DNA from: an uncultured bacterium
GTDB lineage: Bacteria; Actinomycetota; Coriobacteriia; Coriobacteriales; Coriobacteriaceae
Assembly: GCA_905215835.1 (NCBI GenBank)
Contig: CAJMRR010000066.1
Location: 1-10,431, forward strand
Direction of reading: 5' to 3'
DNA: 10,431 nt
Position 1 is the stretch's first letter. The number at the start of each line of letters is the position of its first letter. Shown piece by piece: positions 1 to 7,117 of this stretch. A model generated the notes under the pieces. The model was given only the letters and a program-made list of their open reading frames with translations, was not told the DNA's origin and did not search any database. Position numbers and translations under genes: made by a program.

Positions 1-1843
1 CCTCACCCCCGCCGTCACGGTTACCACGGCCATCGAGGGCTTGCGCACTATCGAGTGGGGCCACGCGCTTTTGGGCGACGGGCAGACCAACGTCATCATC
101 ATCACCATCATCATTATCTGCGGCCTATTTGCCATGCAGCGCGCCGGTACCTCGTCGATCGGTAAGCTGTTCGGCCCGCTCATGACACTGTGGTTCCTGT
201 TCCTGGCAGGCGCCGGCCTGTTCAACATGCTCGGCAACCTATCCATCCTGCGCGCGCTCAACCCCATCCGCGGCATCATGTTCCTGTTCTCGCCCATCAA
301 CCACTCGGGCATCATGGTGCTCGGCTTTGTCTTCCTGTCGACGACCGGCGCCGAGGCCCTCTACTCGGACATGGGCCACGTTGGCAAGGCCAACATCTAT
401 GCATCCTGGCCGTTTGTTAAGGCGGCCCTTATCCTCAACTATCTGGGTCAGGGAGCTTGGCTGCTCGCCAATAACTCCAACCCCCAGATGCTCGCGATGG
501 ATATCGTCAACCCGTTTTATATGATGCTTCCCGAGCCCCTGCGCCCCTTTGCCATCGTGCTTTCGGCCGTAGCGGCCATCATCGCCTCGCAGGCGCTCAT
601 TACCGGCTCGTTCTCGTTGGTTTCGGAGGCAACGCGCCTCAACCTTATGCCGCACCTGCGCATCCACTACCCCAGCGACACCAAGGGCCAGCTTTATATT
701 CCACTCGTCAACAACATCATGTGGGTCGGCTGCATCTTCATCGTGCTGCTGTTCCAGAACTCCGAGCGCATGGAGAGCGCCTATGTCCTCGCCATTACCG
801 TGACCATGCTTATGACCACGACGCTTTTGACGAGCTATATTGCCGGCATTCTTAAGCACAGACTGGGCGCCTGCGTCTTCGCCCTGCTTTTTGGCGCCAT
901 CGAGCTCTGCTTCTTTGCCTCGTGCCTCACTATGTTCTTTGACGGCGGCTACGTCATGATCTTCCTGGCCGCACTGCTGTTTGGCCTTATGTACGTGTGG
1001 CGCCGCGGCACCGCCATCGAGCGCACACAGACGATTCTGCTGCCCGTCTCCAAGTACATCGACCAGCTCAATCGCCTGCGCAATGACGAGACCTATCCCG
1101 TGCTCGCTGACAATCTGGTATTTCTCACCAACAGCCCCGACCCGCTCACGCTCGACCGCGACGTGCTCTATTCCATCCTGGACAAGCACCCCAAGCGCGC
1201 CAAGGCATATTGGTTCATCAACGTGCACGTTACCGACGAACCCTATACGCACGAGTATTCCGTCGAGACCTTTGGCACGGACTTTTTGTTCCGTGTGCGC
1301 CTGGACCTGGGCTTTAAGGTCAACCAGCGCGTCAACGCCTATCTGCGTCAGATCGTCGGCGACTTGATGGCATCGGGCGAGCTGCCGCCGCAACATCACA
1401 CCTACTCCATCTACGAGACGCGCGGCAACGTAGGTGACTTCCGCTTTTGCATGCTGCGCAAGATGCTTGCCCCCGAAACGGACATCAACCGCAATGACCA
1501 CCGCGTGATGGCCATCAAGTACGCCGTCCGCCGCGCCTGCGGAAGCCCGGCACGCTGGTACGGTCTCGAGAACTCGGCCATCATCATTGGGTACGTACCG
1601 CTGTTTGCCCGCATGCGTCCGGCCGTTAAGCTCGTGCGCACCCAGGTGCCGCTCGAGGTTCAGATCGAAGAGGCCGAGGAAATGGAAGTCGACATCTTCT
1701 CGGACGACTTGGTCAACGGCAACGAAGCCGGTAAGGACATGAACGTCGATCCCACCGAGTTGCTCGAGAGCGTCGCCGATACGCCCGAACAGCAACAGCT
1801 CGACGGCCTCGAGAACGAACAACTCAACGACGCCAACTTCTAG
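1..1843 (+). CDS. kup: Kup/HAK/KT-family potassium uptake transporter, 5' end cut off
   Basis: Integral membrane K+ uptake carrier of the KUP family, normally a K+/H+ symporter. The frame is open from base 2 with no start in the window, so the N-terminus (about the first 110 residues of E. coli Kup) lies upstream; the TTG at 41 is internal. The first visible residues, LTPAVTVTTAIEG, match the family's LTPA motif. Further hallmarks are GKLFGPLMTLWF, TGAEALYSDMGH (coded about 344-379), LNYLGQG and SQALITGSFSLVSEA, followed by YIPLVNN. Multiple hydrophobic membrane spans end near base 1000; the rest is the cytosolic C-terminal domain. About 613 residues are visible against roughly 510 for the equivalent part of the 622-residue E. 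coli protein, so the C-terminus is long. Its last 60 residues are strongly acidic and end in DANF. Family assignment is secure; transport properties are inferred. Confidence 0.95.
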   Translation, partial: LTPAVTVTTAIEGLRTIEWGHALLGDGQTNVIIITIIIICGLFAMQRAGTSSIGKLFGPLMTLWFLFLAGAGLFNMLGNLSILRALNPIRGIMFLFSPINHSGIMVLGFVFLSTTGAEALYSDMGHVGKANIYASWPFVKAALILNYLGQGAWLLANNSNPQMLAMDIVNPFYMMLPEPLRPFAIVLSAVAAIIASQALITGSFSLVSEATRLNLMPHLRIHYPSDTKGQLYIPLVNNIMWVGCIFIVLLFQNSERMESAYVLAITVTMLMTTTLLTSYIAGILKHRLGACVFALLFGAIELCFFASCLTMFFDGGYVMIFLAALLFGLMYVWRRGTAIERTQTILLPVSKYIDQLNRLRNDETYPVLADNLVFLTNSPDPLTLDRDVLYSILDKHPKRAKAYWFINVHVTDEPYTHEYSVETFGTDFLFRVRLDLGFKVNQRVNAYLRQIVGDLMASGELPPQHHTYSIYETRGNVGDFRFCMLRKMLAPETDINRNDHRVMAIKYAVRRACGSPARWYGLENSAIIIGYVPLFARMRPAVKLVRTQVPLEVQIEEAEEMEVDIFSDDLVNGNEAGKDMNVDPTELLESVADTPEQQQLDGLENEQLNDANF

Positions 1844-1863
1844 CGGCGCCATAAATCAACGAC

Positions 1864-1901
1864 AGCGGCCCTGCGTCTCACGATCTGCCAGGGCCGCTTT
1901 T
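1864..1901 (+). terminator. Rho-independent terminator of kup
   Basis: A perfect 10-bp stem (1864-1873 AGCGGCCCTG with 1889-1898 CAGGGCCGCT) closes a 15-base loop and runs into TTTT. It starts 20 bases after the kup stop codon. The left arm and loop are almost identical to those of the hairpin at 3898. Confidence 0.85.
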
Positions 1902-1915
1902 GTCTACGTTTTTGG

Positions 1916-1946
1916 CCAGGTAAAACACCTTTGAGGCTTTACCTGG
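1916..1946. repeat. Hairpin CCAGGTAAA / TTTACCTGG between convergent genes
   Basis: A perfect 9-bp inverted repeat (1916-1924 and 1938-1946) encloses 13 bases, within which CCT/AGG (1928-1930, 1934-1936) can add a small inner stem. Neither strand has a T-run after it, so it is not an obvious intrinsic terminator. It lies between the convergent kup and esterase genes; function unknown. Confidence 0.5.
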
Positions 1947-1968
1947 ACGTAATCGTAGACTGCTATTC

Positions 1969-2037
1969 GGCATTTCCGGGGCTAGACAACCGCCTGGCCC
2001 CAATCGGTCATATAACCCTAGCCCACATTGAAATGCC
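1969..2037. repeat. Long imperfect inverted repeat downstream of the esterase gene
   Basis: GGCATTTC (1969-1976) pairs perfectly with GAAATGCC (2030-2037), and inside it GGGCTAG (1979-1985) pairs perfectly with CTAGCCC (2018-2024). This gives a two-part stem of 15 bp with an asymmetric internal loop and a large apical loop. GGGGC at 1978-1982 can alternatively pair with GCCCC at 1997-2001. It begins about 18 bases past the stop of the minus-strand esterase gene, so it could act as that gene's 3' structure or terminator, but there is no T-tract. Confidence 0.45.
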
Positions 2038-2054
2038 ATCGAAAAAGAAGCAGG

Positions 2055-3605
2055 CTATAGAGACTGGTCTCTCACCCACTCGATGAGTTCGGGAATCGCA
2101 TAAGCGTATTGCCAGGTAAAGTTATGAGTGTTTCCACCCTGGACCGTCTTGTCGGTGCTATCGAGAGTTCCCTTCTCTACATGAAGGAAAACGACATGCG
2201 CCCCATCGGTCACCGCTTGTTTACAGGCCGAGGAGCAGACATCCGAGAGCTCGACCATAAGCTCATCGAGCGTCTTCTGGCTGCTAGCCGCCTTGGCTCC
2301 TTCCTGGTTACCCGAAGGGTTTTTCTCTCCCGTTGCGTCGTAATCAACCCACAGGCCACTCGTATGTCCTTCGCCGTCATAGTTATAGGTGCAATTCAGC
2401 TGCTTCTCAACATAAGGAATTCCGATACTCGCGACACCCTTCTCGGGATCCGTCATGCCGCCATAGGAATTGGAATCGTCTTCAGAAACGAATATCACCA
2501 TGGGCGTCTTGGCAATCGGAGTCATGTTGCCTTGCCCGGCAACGAGCATAAGCGCTGCAAAGGAATTGTCATCGGGATGCTTGAAGGCATATTCGATGAG
2601 GGCCATGCACCCGGCAGATTCGCCCGTCCCGTAAATGCGATCCGGATCGATTGAGTAACCCTGGTCGATCAGGTCCTCGATTACATGCAGGCAAGTCTCG
2701 ATATCGCAACAAGTTCCAGCGATCGTCAGCACAAATTGTGACCCATCAGCCCAGGCAAGGGCTCCCAGACCTTGACGAAGATTCACCCTCACATCGCAGG
2801 TGGTTACCCCCGCATCCGGCAGGAAGAGCGTGATGGGGTATTTCTTTGCCTTGTCGTAGTCGTCAGGCTGTGCCAAGGCAAACGAAGCATGGAATCCAGT
2901 TTTGGGGTCATCGTAGGTCCCTGCAACAAACTTGTCTGCCTCGGAGTTGAGAACAGTCGAAGCCACGAGATATCGGGAGGATGTCTCGTCGCCTGTAAGC
3001 TTTTTACCTGCAGAATCCTTGAGATCCTTTATTTGGGCGATTTTGACGCAACCGCTATCAAGGGATACGGGACCGTTTGAGCCTACGCACCCACGCGTCA
3101 TCTGAAACATCAACGTCTGTGCGCCCGCATCTGCTGGATCGAGCTCGACGATGACGTACGTGCCCTTGCTTTTGCCCCCTTCATCACTCAGCTCGGCTTT
3201 GTCGTTTACATAGGCAGTGACAATCGAGCGTCCCAAAACCGAGAAAGATCCCAGCCCCTTTTCCTGAGCCTGTTGACCGATGCCGCCATGTCCGGGATCA
3301 ACCGAAGACGCATCGACATCCACGTCGTATTCAATCGCCACGCCGACAATCTTCTCTCCGATTGCATATGTTTTCGCAAGTGCAGAAACAGAGATAACGT
3401 GCTCGTAGAATTCGCTAACGTCGCTATCCGTGCCACCCGATTTGCCGTCGCTATCAACCTTCAGTGCATCATCCTTGCCGGCAGCCACGCTTCCCGCGCC
3501 GCTTTCGCTTCCAGACGCGCAGCCAACAAGCATAGAGGCGGTGCCCGCCAGCATTGTGGCCCCACCGGCCGTTAAAAAGCTTCGCCGACTCATTTCGAAA
3601 GCCAT
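2055..3605 (-). CDS. Tat-exported lipoprotein, alpha/beta-hydrolase esterase
   Basis: Predicted cell-surface esterase of 516 residues. The N-terminus has a twin-arginine motif (SRRSFLT, residues 6-12), a short hydrophobic stretch and a lipobox LVGC with Cys29 as the likely lipidated residue, followed by a Gly/Ser/Asp-rich linker to about residue 62. Residues about 65-230 look like the beta-rich Ig-like domain found ahead of such esterases; the catalytic domain runs from about 232 to 516. GTGESAG gives the nucleophile Ser330; Asp376 or Asp377 (SEDDS) and His494 (NTHNF) are likely triad partners. The architecture resembles PHB-depolymerase/feruloyl-esterase-like secreted enzymes; the natural ester is unknown. 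The ATG at 3605 follows a GGGGC-type ribosome binding site. Stretches sampled by hand are near 50% GC, below the neighbours, which may indicate transfer. It appears to be transcribed alone. Confidence 0.85.
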   Translation of the reverse strand: MAFEMSRRSFLTAGGATMLAGTASMLVGCASGSESGAGSVAAGKDDALKVDSDGKSGGTDSDVSEFYEHVISVSALAKTYAIGEKIVGVAIEYDVDVDASSVDPGHGGIGQQAQEKGLGSFSVLGRSIVTAYVNDKAELSDEGGKSKGTYVIVELDPADAGAQTLMFQMTRGCVGSNGPVSLDSGCVKIAQIKDLKDSAGKKLTGDETSSRYLVASTVLNSEADKFVAGTYDDPKTGFHASFALAQPDDYDKAKKYPITLFLPDAGVTTCDVRVNLRQGLGALAWADGSQFVLTIAGTCCDIETCLHVIEDLIDQGYSIDPDRIYGTGESAGCMALIEYAFKHPDDNSFAALMLVAGQGNMTPIAKTPMVIFVSEDDSNSYGGMTDPEKGVASIGIPYVEKQLNCTYNYDGEGHTSGLWVDYDATGEKNPSGNQEGAKAASSQKTLDELMVELSDVCSSACKQAVTDGAHVVFLHVEKGTLDSTDKTVQGGNTHNFTWQYAYAIPELIEWVRDQSL

Positions 3606-3897
3606 TTTTATTGCCCCGTTCCCCAGCCCGCTTCTGACTGGATTTTCAGCATTTCTAATCAGAAATTAACGAAACGGAGTCCGTGCCTTCGAAGCGCCAA
3701 AACAGGGAATCCGTTGATGCCAGATGCCCGGCGCGCCGCTCGGAAGTAAAACTAAAGGAATTTTATATAATCTAAATGAGCCAATCGATTCGCTTTTGTA
3801 CGGCTATTATTCCAAAGATGAATTGAAGCTACCGTTTGTTTAATATATCTTGACAAAGTCATCGGCATCATGTTTGCCTTCAACTTCTGATCTACCA
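3606..3897. other. AT-rich intergenic stretch with several short palindromes
   Basis: This is the upstream region of the esterase gene. Bases 3751-3870 contain only about 40 G or C in 120 by hand count, far below the surrounding genes. Short palindromes lie between the AT-rich part and the esterase start: ATTTCT/AGAAAT around AATC (3651-3666), ACGGA/TCCGT (3674-3684) and CTTCGAAG (3688-3695). A TATAAT hexamer reads on the plus strand at 3766-3771, but no -35 and no plus-strand gene go with it. The reverse strand offers TATATA-like -10 candidates without a convincing -35. The promoter of the esterase gene is probably here but I cannot place it. Confidence 0.4.
3752..3871 (-). CDS. Doubtful 39-residue basic small ORF in AT-rich spacer
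   Basis: An open frame reads MMPMTLSRYIKQTVASIHLW and continues for 19 more residues to a TAG. A GAAGG sequence sits five bases before the first ATG, an acceptable ribosome binding site. The product would be basic, with no signal peptide or recognisable motif. Codon use (AGA, ATA, TTA, CTT) is unlike the GC-rich neighbours, so it is either foreign or a chance open frame in AT-rich DNA. I do not recognise it and favour chance. Confidence 0.15.
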   Translation of the reverse strand: MMPMTLSRYIKQTVASIHLWNNSRTKANRLAHLDYIKFL

Positions 3898-3935
3898 AGC
3901 GGCCCTGCGCCTCACGAGAGACGCGGGGCCGCTTT
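3898..3935 (-). terminator. Hairpin terminator downstream of bsh
   Basis: AGCGGCCC (3898-3905) pairs with GGGCCGCT (3926-3933), and TGCG/CGCG extends it to 12 bp with one T-G wobble; CTC/GAG inside the loop can add three more pairs. It lies 22 bases past the bsh stop. The T-tract is short in both directions (TTT on plus, TT on minus), so its efficiency as a bsh terminator is uncertain. Confidence 0.6.
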
Positions 3936-3956
3936 GCATTGCAGTAAAGCTAGCGG

Positions 3957-4922
3957 CTACGAACGGCGCGGCTCGGGAACCACGAGCCTATCGGGGCTCG
4001 CGCCCTCGGCATCCATCAGGCTCACGTAGCGAATCGACGGATCCCCATACATCGCGTAGTAATAATTGCCCGTGCGCGCGCTAAAGCATCCGGTGTAGAT
4101 AGTCTTCTCGAACTTGCCATCGCCCATCCTGGACGCTCCCTCGATCATCACCACGCCCTCGAGCGAGCGGAACATGCGAACGACGTTTTCGGTCTCGCTC
4201 TCCTTTTGCGGGTAATTGGCATTGAGGTACGCCGCCTTTACAAAACGGCTCGGCGAATAGCAATCGCCCGGAATGCCGCGCATGCCGGCACCGGCTCCAT
4301 AGGGCTTAAGCTCGGCGCCACGCCATGTCGCTGTCTGCGGAAAATCGCTTGTGGCGGTGATATAGGTGCGCAGGTTTTCCATGTGCCACGGGAAGGTCGG
4401 CTGGTTGGCAAGGGTGTCGACCGGATCGTCGTATACATGCAGGCCGTCAGCCATCATCTCGACCACGATGCTGCGCTGGCTGTCGCCGATAATCCAATGG
4501 AGCAGCGACACGCCCAGCCCCTCTCCGGCAGATTTGGCGACAATCACCGTGTCGCGCAGCGCGGCCTCGACCTCATCAACCGTCGAGAACGTCGCTGCCA
4601 CCCACAGGGGGAACTCATAGGCCGCGATATTGGTCTTGCCGTCGACAGGGTCCTCGGCATACTCGGCATAACCCGGGAAATTGAGACCCGCCACGGCGAG
4701 GCCCGCATCGTTGCCGCAATCGAAGAACATAGGGTAGTTCCTGTAATCGATGCACATACCGATCACCGCGTGCGCCGCTGTCGCGTCGTCGATAAACGAA
4801 TACGGAATGTGAAACCCGCGCGGCATCACGCGAACCTGTTGGCCGTAGTCAAAGCTCCAGTCGAGATTGCGGCCCAGATACATGTGGCCAGAATTATCGG
4901 TAAATCGAATACTCGTACACAT
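3957..4922 (-). CDS. bsh: Bile salt hydrolase (choloylglycine hydrolase)
   Basis: Cytoplasmic Ntn-hydrolase of 321 residues that cleaves the amide bond of glycine- or taurine-conjugated bile acids. It begins MCTSIRF, so removal of Met1 exposes the nucleophile Cys2. Other active-site residues fall where the family has them: Arg18 and Asp21 (GRNLD), Asn81 (LNFPGYAEY), Asn173 (LANQPTFPWHMENLR) and Arg226 (SPSRF). The NFPGYA segment and overall length are typical of bifidobacterial-type bile salt hydrolases rather than penicillin V acylases. An in-frame GTG at 4985 would add 21 residues and bury Cys2; the ATG at 4922 is right because it follows a perfect AGGAGG. The gene stands alone between a terminator upstream (4984-5022) and one downstream. 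Substrate preference cannot be read from the sequence. Confidence 0.95.
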   Translation of the reverse strand: MCTSIRFTDNSGHMYLGRNLDWSFDYGQQVRVMPRGFHIPYSFIDDATAAHAVIGMCIDYRNYPMFFDCGNDAGLAVAGLNFPGYAEYAEDPVDGKTNIAAYEFPLWVAATFSTVDEVEAALRDTVIVAKSAGEGLGVSLLHWIIGDSQRSIVVEMMADGLHVYDDPVDTLANQPTFPWHMENLRTYITATSDFPQTATWRGAELKPYGAGAGMRGIPGDCYSPSRFVKAAYLNANYPQKESETENVVRMFRSLEGVVMIEGASRMGDGKFEKTIYTGCFSARTGNYYYAMYGDPSIRYVSLMDAEGASPDRLVVPEPRRS

Positions 4923-4980
4923 AGCGCCTCCTAGCTTTACGTTCTTGCTAATTTCATTGTCTCCAAACAAAAAGGCGCTA
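4922..4980 (-). promoter_or_regulatory. bsh leader: AGGAGG ribosome binding site within an inverted repeat
   Basis: On the mRNA strand, TAGCGCCT (4980-4973) is perfectly complementary to AGGCGCTA (4929-4922), with 43 bases between. The second copy contains the last three bases of the AGGAGG ribosome binding site (4932-4927) and the A of the start codon, so pairing would mask translation initiation. The AGGAGG-to-ATG gap is four bases. I could not place a convincing promoter between the upstream terminator and the gene. Confidence 0.45.
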
Positions 4981-4983
4981 AAC

Positions 4984-5022
4984 ACAAAAGCCCGGACATG
5001 ACAACAATGTCATGCCCGGGCT
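4984..5022 (-). terminator. Intrinsic terminator between the deformylase-like gene and bsh
   Basis: A 15-bp stem with one A/C mismatch (4989-5003 with 5008-5022) closes a four-base ACAA loop. On the minus strand the stem is followed by TTTTGTGTTT, so it terminates transcription arriving from the deformylase-like gene before bsh. This is one of the strongest hairpins in the window. It sits about 145 bases past the stop of the upstream gene and 61 bases before the bsh start. Confidence 0.85.
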
Positions 5023-5166
5023 ATTCAAGCAGGATAAACTCAACCAAGTTAACCCCGCAGGTCGTCTAAGGGGTCAAAGTGCCGCAGATTGCCACGAAAG
5101 AGGAGCGAAGCGTGCTTAAGGTACGCGAGCGACGATTGAGCGGCAAGGTGCGGTGCTTTGGTCCCC

Positions 5167-5586
5167 TTAGACCAACTTTCCAAGACAGTGATCGATCATA
5201 TGCTGGATCATCTGCGCCTCAAAGCCCGCGTAGTCGCGGCGGCACTCCTTCATCTTGCCGTCGACAATCTGATCAAAGGCAACCTTGCACTTGATATAGC
5301 GCGTGGACTTGGTGACCCCCTCGTGCGTCAGGCAGCTCTCCTCCATCTTGCTGGCGCCCAGGCCAAACACCAGACGGGGGTTGTAGAGCACGTGGGGCTC
5401 GCCGGCATCGTCCAGGTAGACGCAAACCTTCTTGGTAACGCCAATCTGGTTAGCGGCAAGGCAGCCGGCATCGTCGAGCGACTTGATGGTATCGATCAGA
5501 TCCTGAGCAACCGACTCGTCCTCGACGGTCGCAACCTCGCAACGCTGGGACAGGATAGCCTCGTCGTGGCAAAGCTCTTTAATCAT
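5167..5586 (-). CDS. def: Peptide deformylase-like protein lacking the catalytic Glu
   Basis: Homologue of peptide deformylase, the metalloenzyme that removes the N-formyl group from new proteins. From the ATG at 5586 it is 139 residues, short beside the usual 150-190. Motif I appears as GCLAANQIG (residues 42-50) and motif II as EESCLT (82-87), which keeps the metal-binding Cys but replaces the EGCLS glycine. Motif III is QHMIDH (128-133): both metal-binding His are present, but the catalytic Glu of HExxH is Met130, encoded by ATG (5199-5197). Deformylase activity is therefore doubtful, though metal binding may persist. The start at 5586 is preferred over the ATG at 5598 because GGAGG lies five bases before it and MIKEL is a typical deformylase start. 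It is divergent from the purine permease and separated from bsh by a terminator. Confidence 0.85.
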   Translation of the reverse strand: MIKELCHDEAILSQRCEVATVEDESVAQDLIDTIKSLDDAGCLAANQIGVTKKVCVYLDDAGEPHVLYNPRLVFGLGASKMEESCLTHEGVTKSTRYIKCKVAFDQIVDGKMKECRRDYAGFEAQMIQHMIDHCLGKLV

Positions 5587-5619
5587 ACGTTCCTCCATAG
5601 GGGTCGTTGTAACCGCTTA

Positions 5620-5724
5620 AGTATACGGTACCCACACATTTTCATGCGAAAAATACCGTCCGTCTGCTACAAAGCGCCGAACATCAACATGCGAGGAACA
5701 ACAGCGTCGTAAAGGGGCTATAGT
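5620..5724. promoter_or_regulatory. Divergent promoter region with candidate -10 boxes
   Basis: On the minus strand TATACT (5625-5620) is a reasonable -10 for the deformylase-like gene, 33 bases before its start codon. On the plus strand TATAGT (5719-5724) could be the -10 of the permease gene. Neither has a recognisable TTGACA-type -35 at 16-18 bases, so both are tentative. Confidence 0.25.
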
Positions 5725-5741
5725 GGGAGCGTTCGTGTCAA

Positions 5742-5762
5742 TCGGCCTAAACTCGGGGCCGA
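5742..5762 (+). promoter_or_regulatory. Small hairpin just before the permease ribosome binding site
   Basis: TCGGCC (5742-5747) pairs with GGCCGA (5757-5762), ending three bases before the AAGGAAAGGG ribosome binding site. GTTCG (5731-5735) could instead pair with CGAAC (5760-5764), so two structures compete. I do not see the conserved core of a purine riboswitch here. Confidence 0.25.
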
Positions 5763-5779
5763 ACAAGGAAAGGGTATGC

Positions 5780-7090
5780 ATGGACGAACTATTTCACGTC
5801 AGTGAGCGCAAGTCCACAATCGGGACCGAACTTCGCGCTGGACTGACAACATTCCTGGCGATGGCCTACATCATCGCCGTCAACCCCGCGGTGCTCTCGG
5901 GCGCTGGCATCGATGCGGGAGCGCTCGCCTGCGCCACCTGCCTGGGCGCCGGCATCATGACCATCTGCATGGGCATCTTCGCCAACCGCCCGCTCGCCTG
6001 CGCGTCGGGCTTAGGCGTCAACGCGATGATCGCTGGAATCACCACCACCGTCTGCGGTGGTGACTGGCACGTGGCCATGAGCGTCATCTTCCTCGAGGGT
6101 ATCGTCATCTTGCTGCTCGTGCTTTGTGGCCTGCGCGAGGCCATCATGGACGCCATCCCGGTTGTCCTGCGTCACGCCATCTCGGTGGGTCTGGGCCTGT
6201 TCATCGCCATGATTGGCCTGTGCGATGCCGGCATTATCACCGCTGGCGCCGGTACACTCGTCGGTCTGGGCGACATCACCTCCCCCACCTTCATCGTCGG
6301 CATCATCTCCATCCTGGTGACAGTCGCCCTCGCCTGCCGCAACGTCCCCGGCTCGCTGCTCATCGGCATCGTCGTCGCCGTCATCGCCGGTATCCCCCTA
6401 GGTGTGACCCATGCTCCGACCGGTATCATCGCCCCGCTCGACTTCTCGAGCATCGGTGGCCCCATCGCCGACGCCGGCGGCGTGCCCGCCATCGTCAACG
6501 TCCTTACCGACCCCACGCTCCTCGTCATCTCGTTCTCGCTGCTCATGAGTGACTTCTTCGACACCATGGGCACCGCGATGGCCGTGGCCAAGCAGGGCGA
6601 GTTCCTCACCGACGACGGCAACGTCGAGAATATCAAGGAGATCCTGATCGTCGACTCCGCCGCCGCTGCTGTGGGCGGTTTCATGGGCGTCTCCTCCATC
6701 ACCACCTTCGTCGAGTCCACTTCCGGCGCCGCCGACGGTGGCCGCACGGGCCTCACCTCCGTCACCACCGGCGTGCTGTTCATTCTCGCCGCGTTCTTCT
6801 CCCCCATCGTCACCATCGTTTCCAGCGCCGCCACCTGCGGTGCTCTGGTCTACGTCGGCTACCTCATGATGAGCGAAGCCTCCGAGATCGACTGGTCCGA
6901 CGTGTCGCAGGGTTTCCCGGCGTTCATGATCGTCGCCGGCGTGCCCTTCACCTACTCCATCTCTGCCGGCATTGGCCTGGGCTTTATCGCCTACGTGATC
7001 GTCGCGCTCTTTAAGGGCGAGGCCTCCAAGATCAAGCCGCTCATGTGGATCGCAGCCCTTGCCTTCCTCGTCTACTTCTTCGTGGCGTAA
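5780..7090 (+). CDS. NCS2-family purine permease, AzgA/PbuG type
   Basis: Membrane permease of 436 residues, probably a proton symporter for adenine, guanine or hypoxanthine. The N-terminal GLTTFLAMAYIIAVNPAVLS (residues 21-40) is the hallmark of the AzgA/PbuG/AdeP branch of the nucleobase transporters. Other family motifs are LRHAISVGLGLFIAMIGL (130-147), SDFFDTMGT (257-265), VESTSG (311-316), GRTGLTS (321-327) and VPFTYSISAGIGLGF (388-402). Hydrophobic spans fill the protein, as in full-length members of 430-450 residues. The ATG at 5780 is chosen over an in-frame GTG at 5723 because AAGGAAAGGG ends five bases before it and the family starts close to this point. It is a single-gene unit with its own terminator. 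Which purine it carries cannot be told, and no purine gene is adjacent. Confidence 0.93.
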   Translation: MDELFHVSERKSTIGTELRAGLTTFLAMAYIIAVNPAVLSGAGIDAGALACATCLGAGIMTICMGIFANRPLACASGLGVNAMIAGITTTVCGGDWHVAMSVIFLEGIVILLLVLCGLREAIMDAIPVVLRHAISVGLGLFIAMIGLCDAGIITAGAGTLVGLGDITSPTFIVGIISILVTVALACRNVPGSLLIGIVVAVIAGIPLGVTHAPTGIIAPLDFSSIGGPIADAGGVPAIVNVLTDPTLLVISFSLLMSDFFDTMGTAMAVAKQGEFLTDDGNVENIKEILIVDSAAAAVGGFMGVSSITTFVESTSGAADGGRTGLTSVTTGVLFILAAFFSPIVTIVSSAATCGALVYVGYLMMSEASEIDWSDVSQGFPAFMIVAGVPFTYSISAGIGLGFIAYVIVALFKGEASKIKPLMWIAALAFLVYFFVA

Positions 7091-7117
7091 CGGCATAGTC
7101 TGCTAAAGCAGAACATC

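Noticed and set aside
93..117. ATC/CAT-rich tract as a microsatellite or repeat
   Set aside because: It simply encodes a run of Ile residues in a Kup membrane span and is not a regular tandem repeat.
239..1852. Long open frame of 537 codons antisense to kup
   Set aside because: It lies wholly opposite a clear Kup gene; high GC leaves such antisense frames open. The translation has no recognisable domain.
4923..4985. Longer bile salt hydrolase starting at GTG 4985
   Set aside because: It would bury the catalytic Cys2 behind 21 extra residues, whereas the ATG at 4922 has a perfect AGGAGG and gives the family's MCT start.
5158..5712. Plus-strand frame of 184 codons over the deformylase-like gene
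   Set aside because: Antisense to the recognised deformylase motifs; no ribosome binding site and no known domain.
5725..5779. Purine riboswitch ahead of the permease
   Set aside because: The leader is too short and lacks the conserved three-way-junction bases; only a small hairpin is visible.
6398..7096. Minus-strand Gly/Asp/His-rich frame opposite the permease
   Set aside because: Low-complexity antisense translation of membrane-protein codons; no start signal and no family resemblance.
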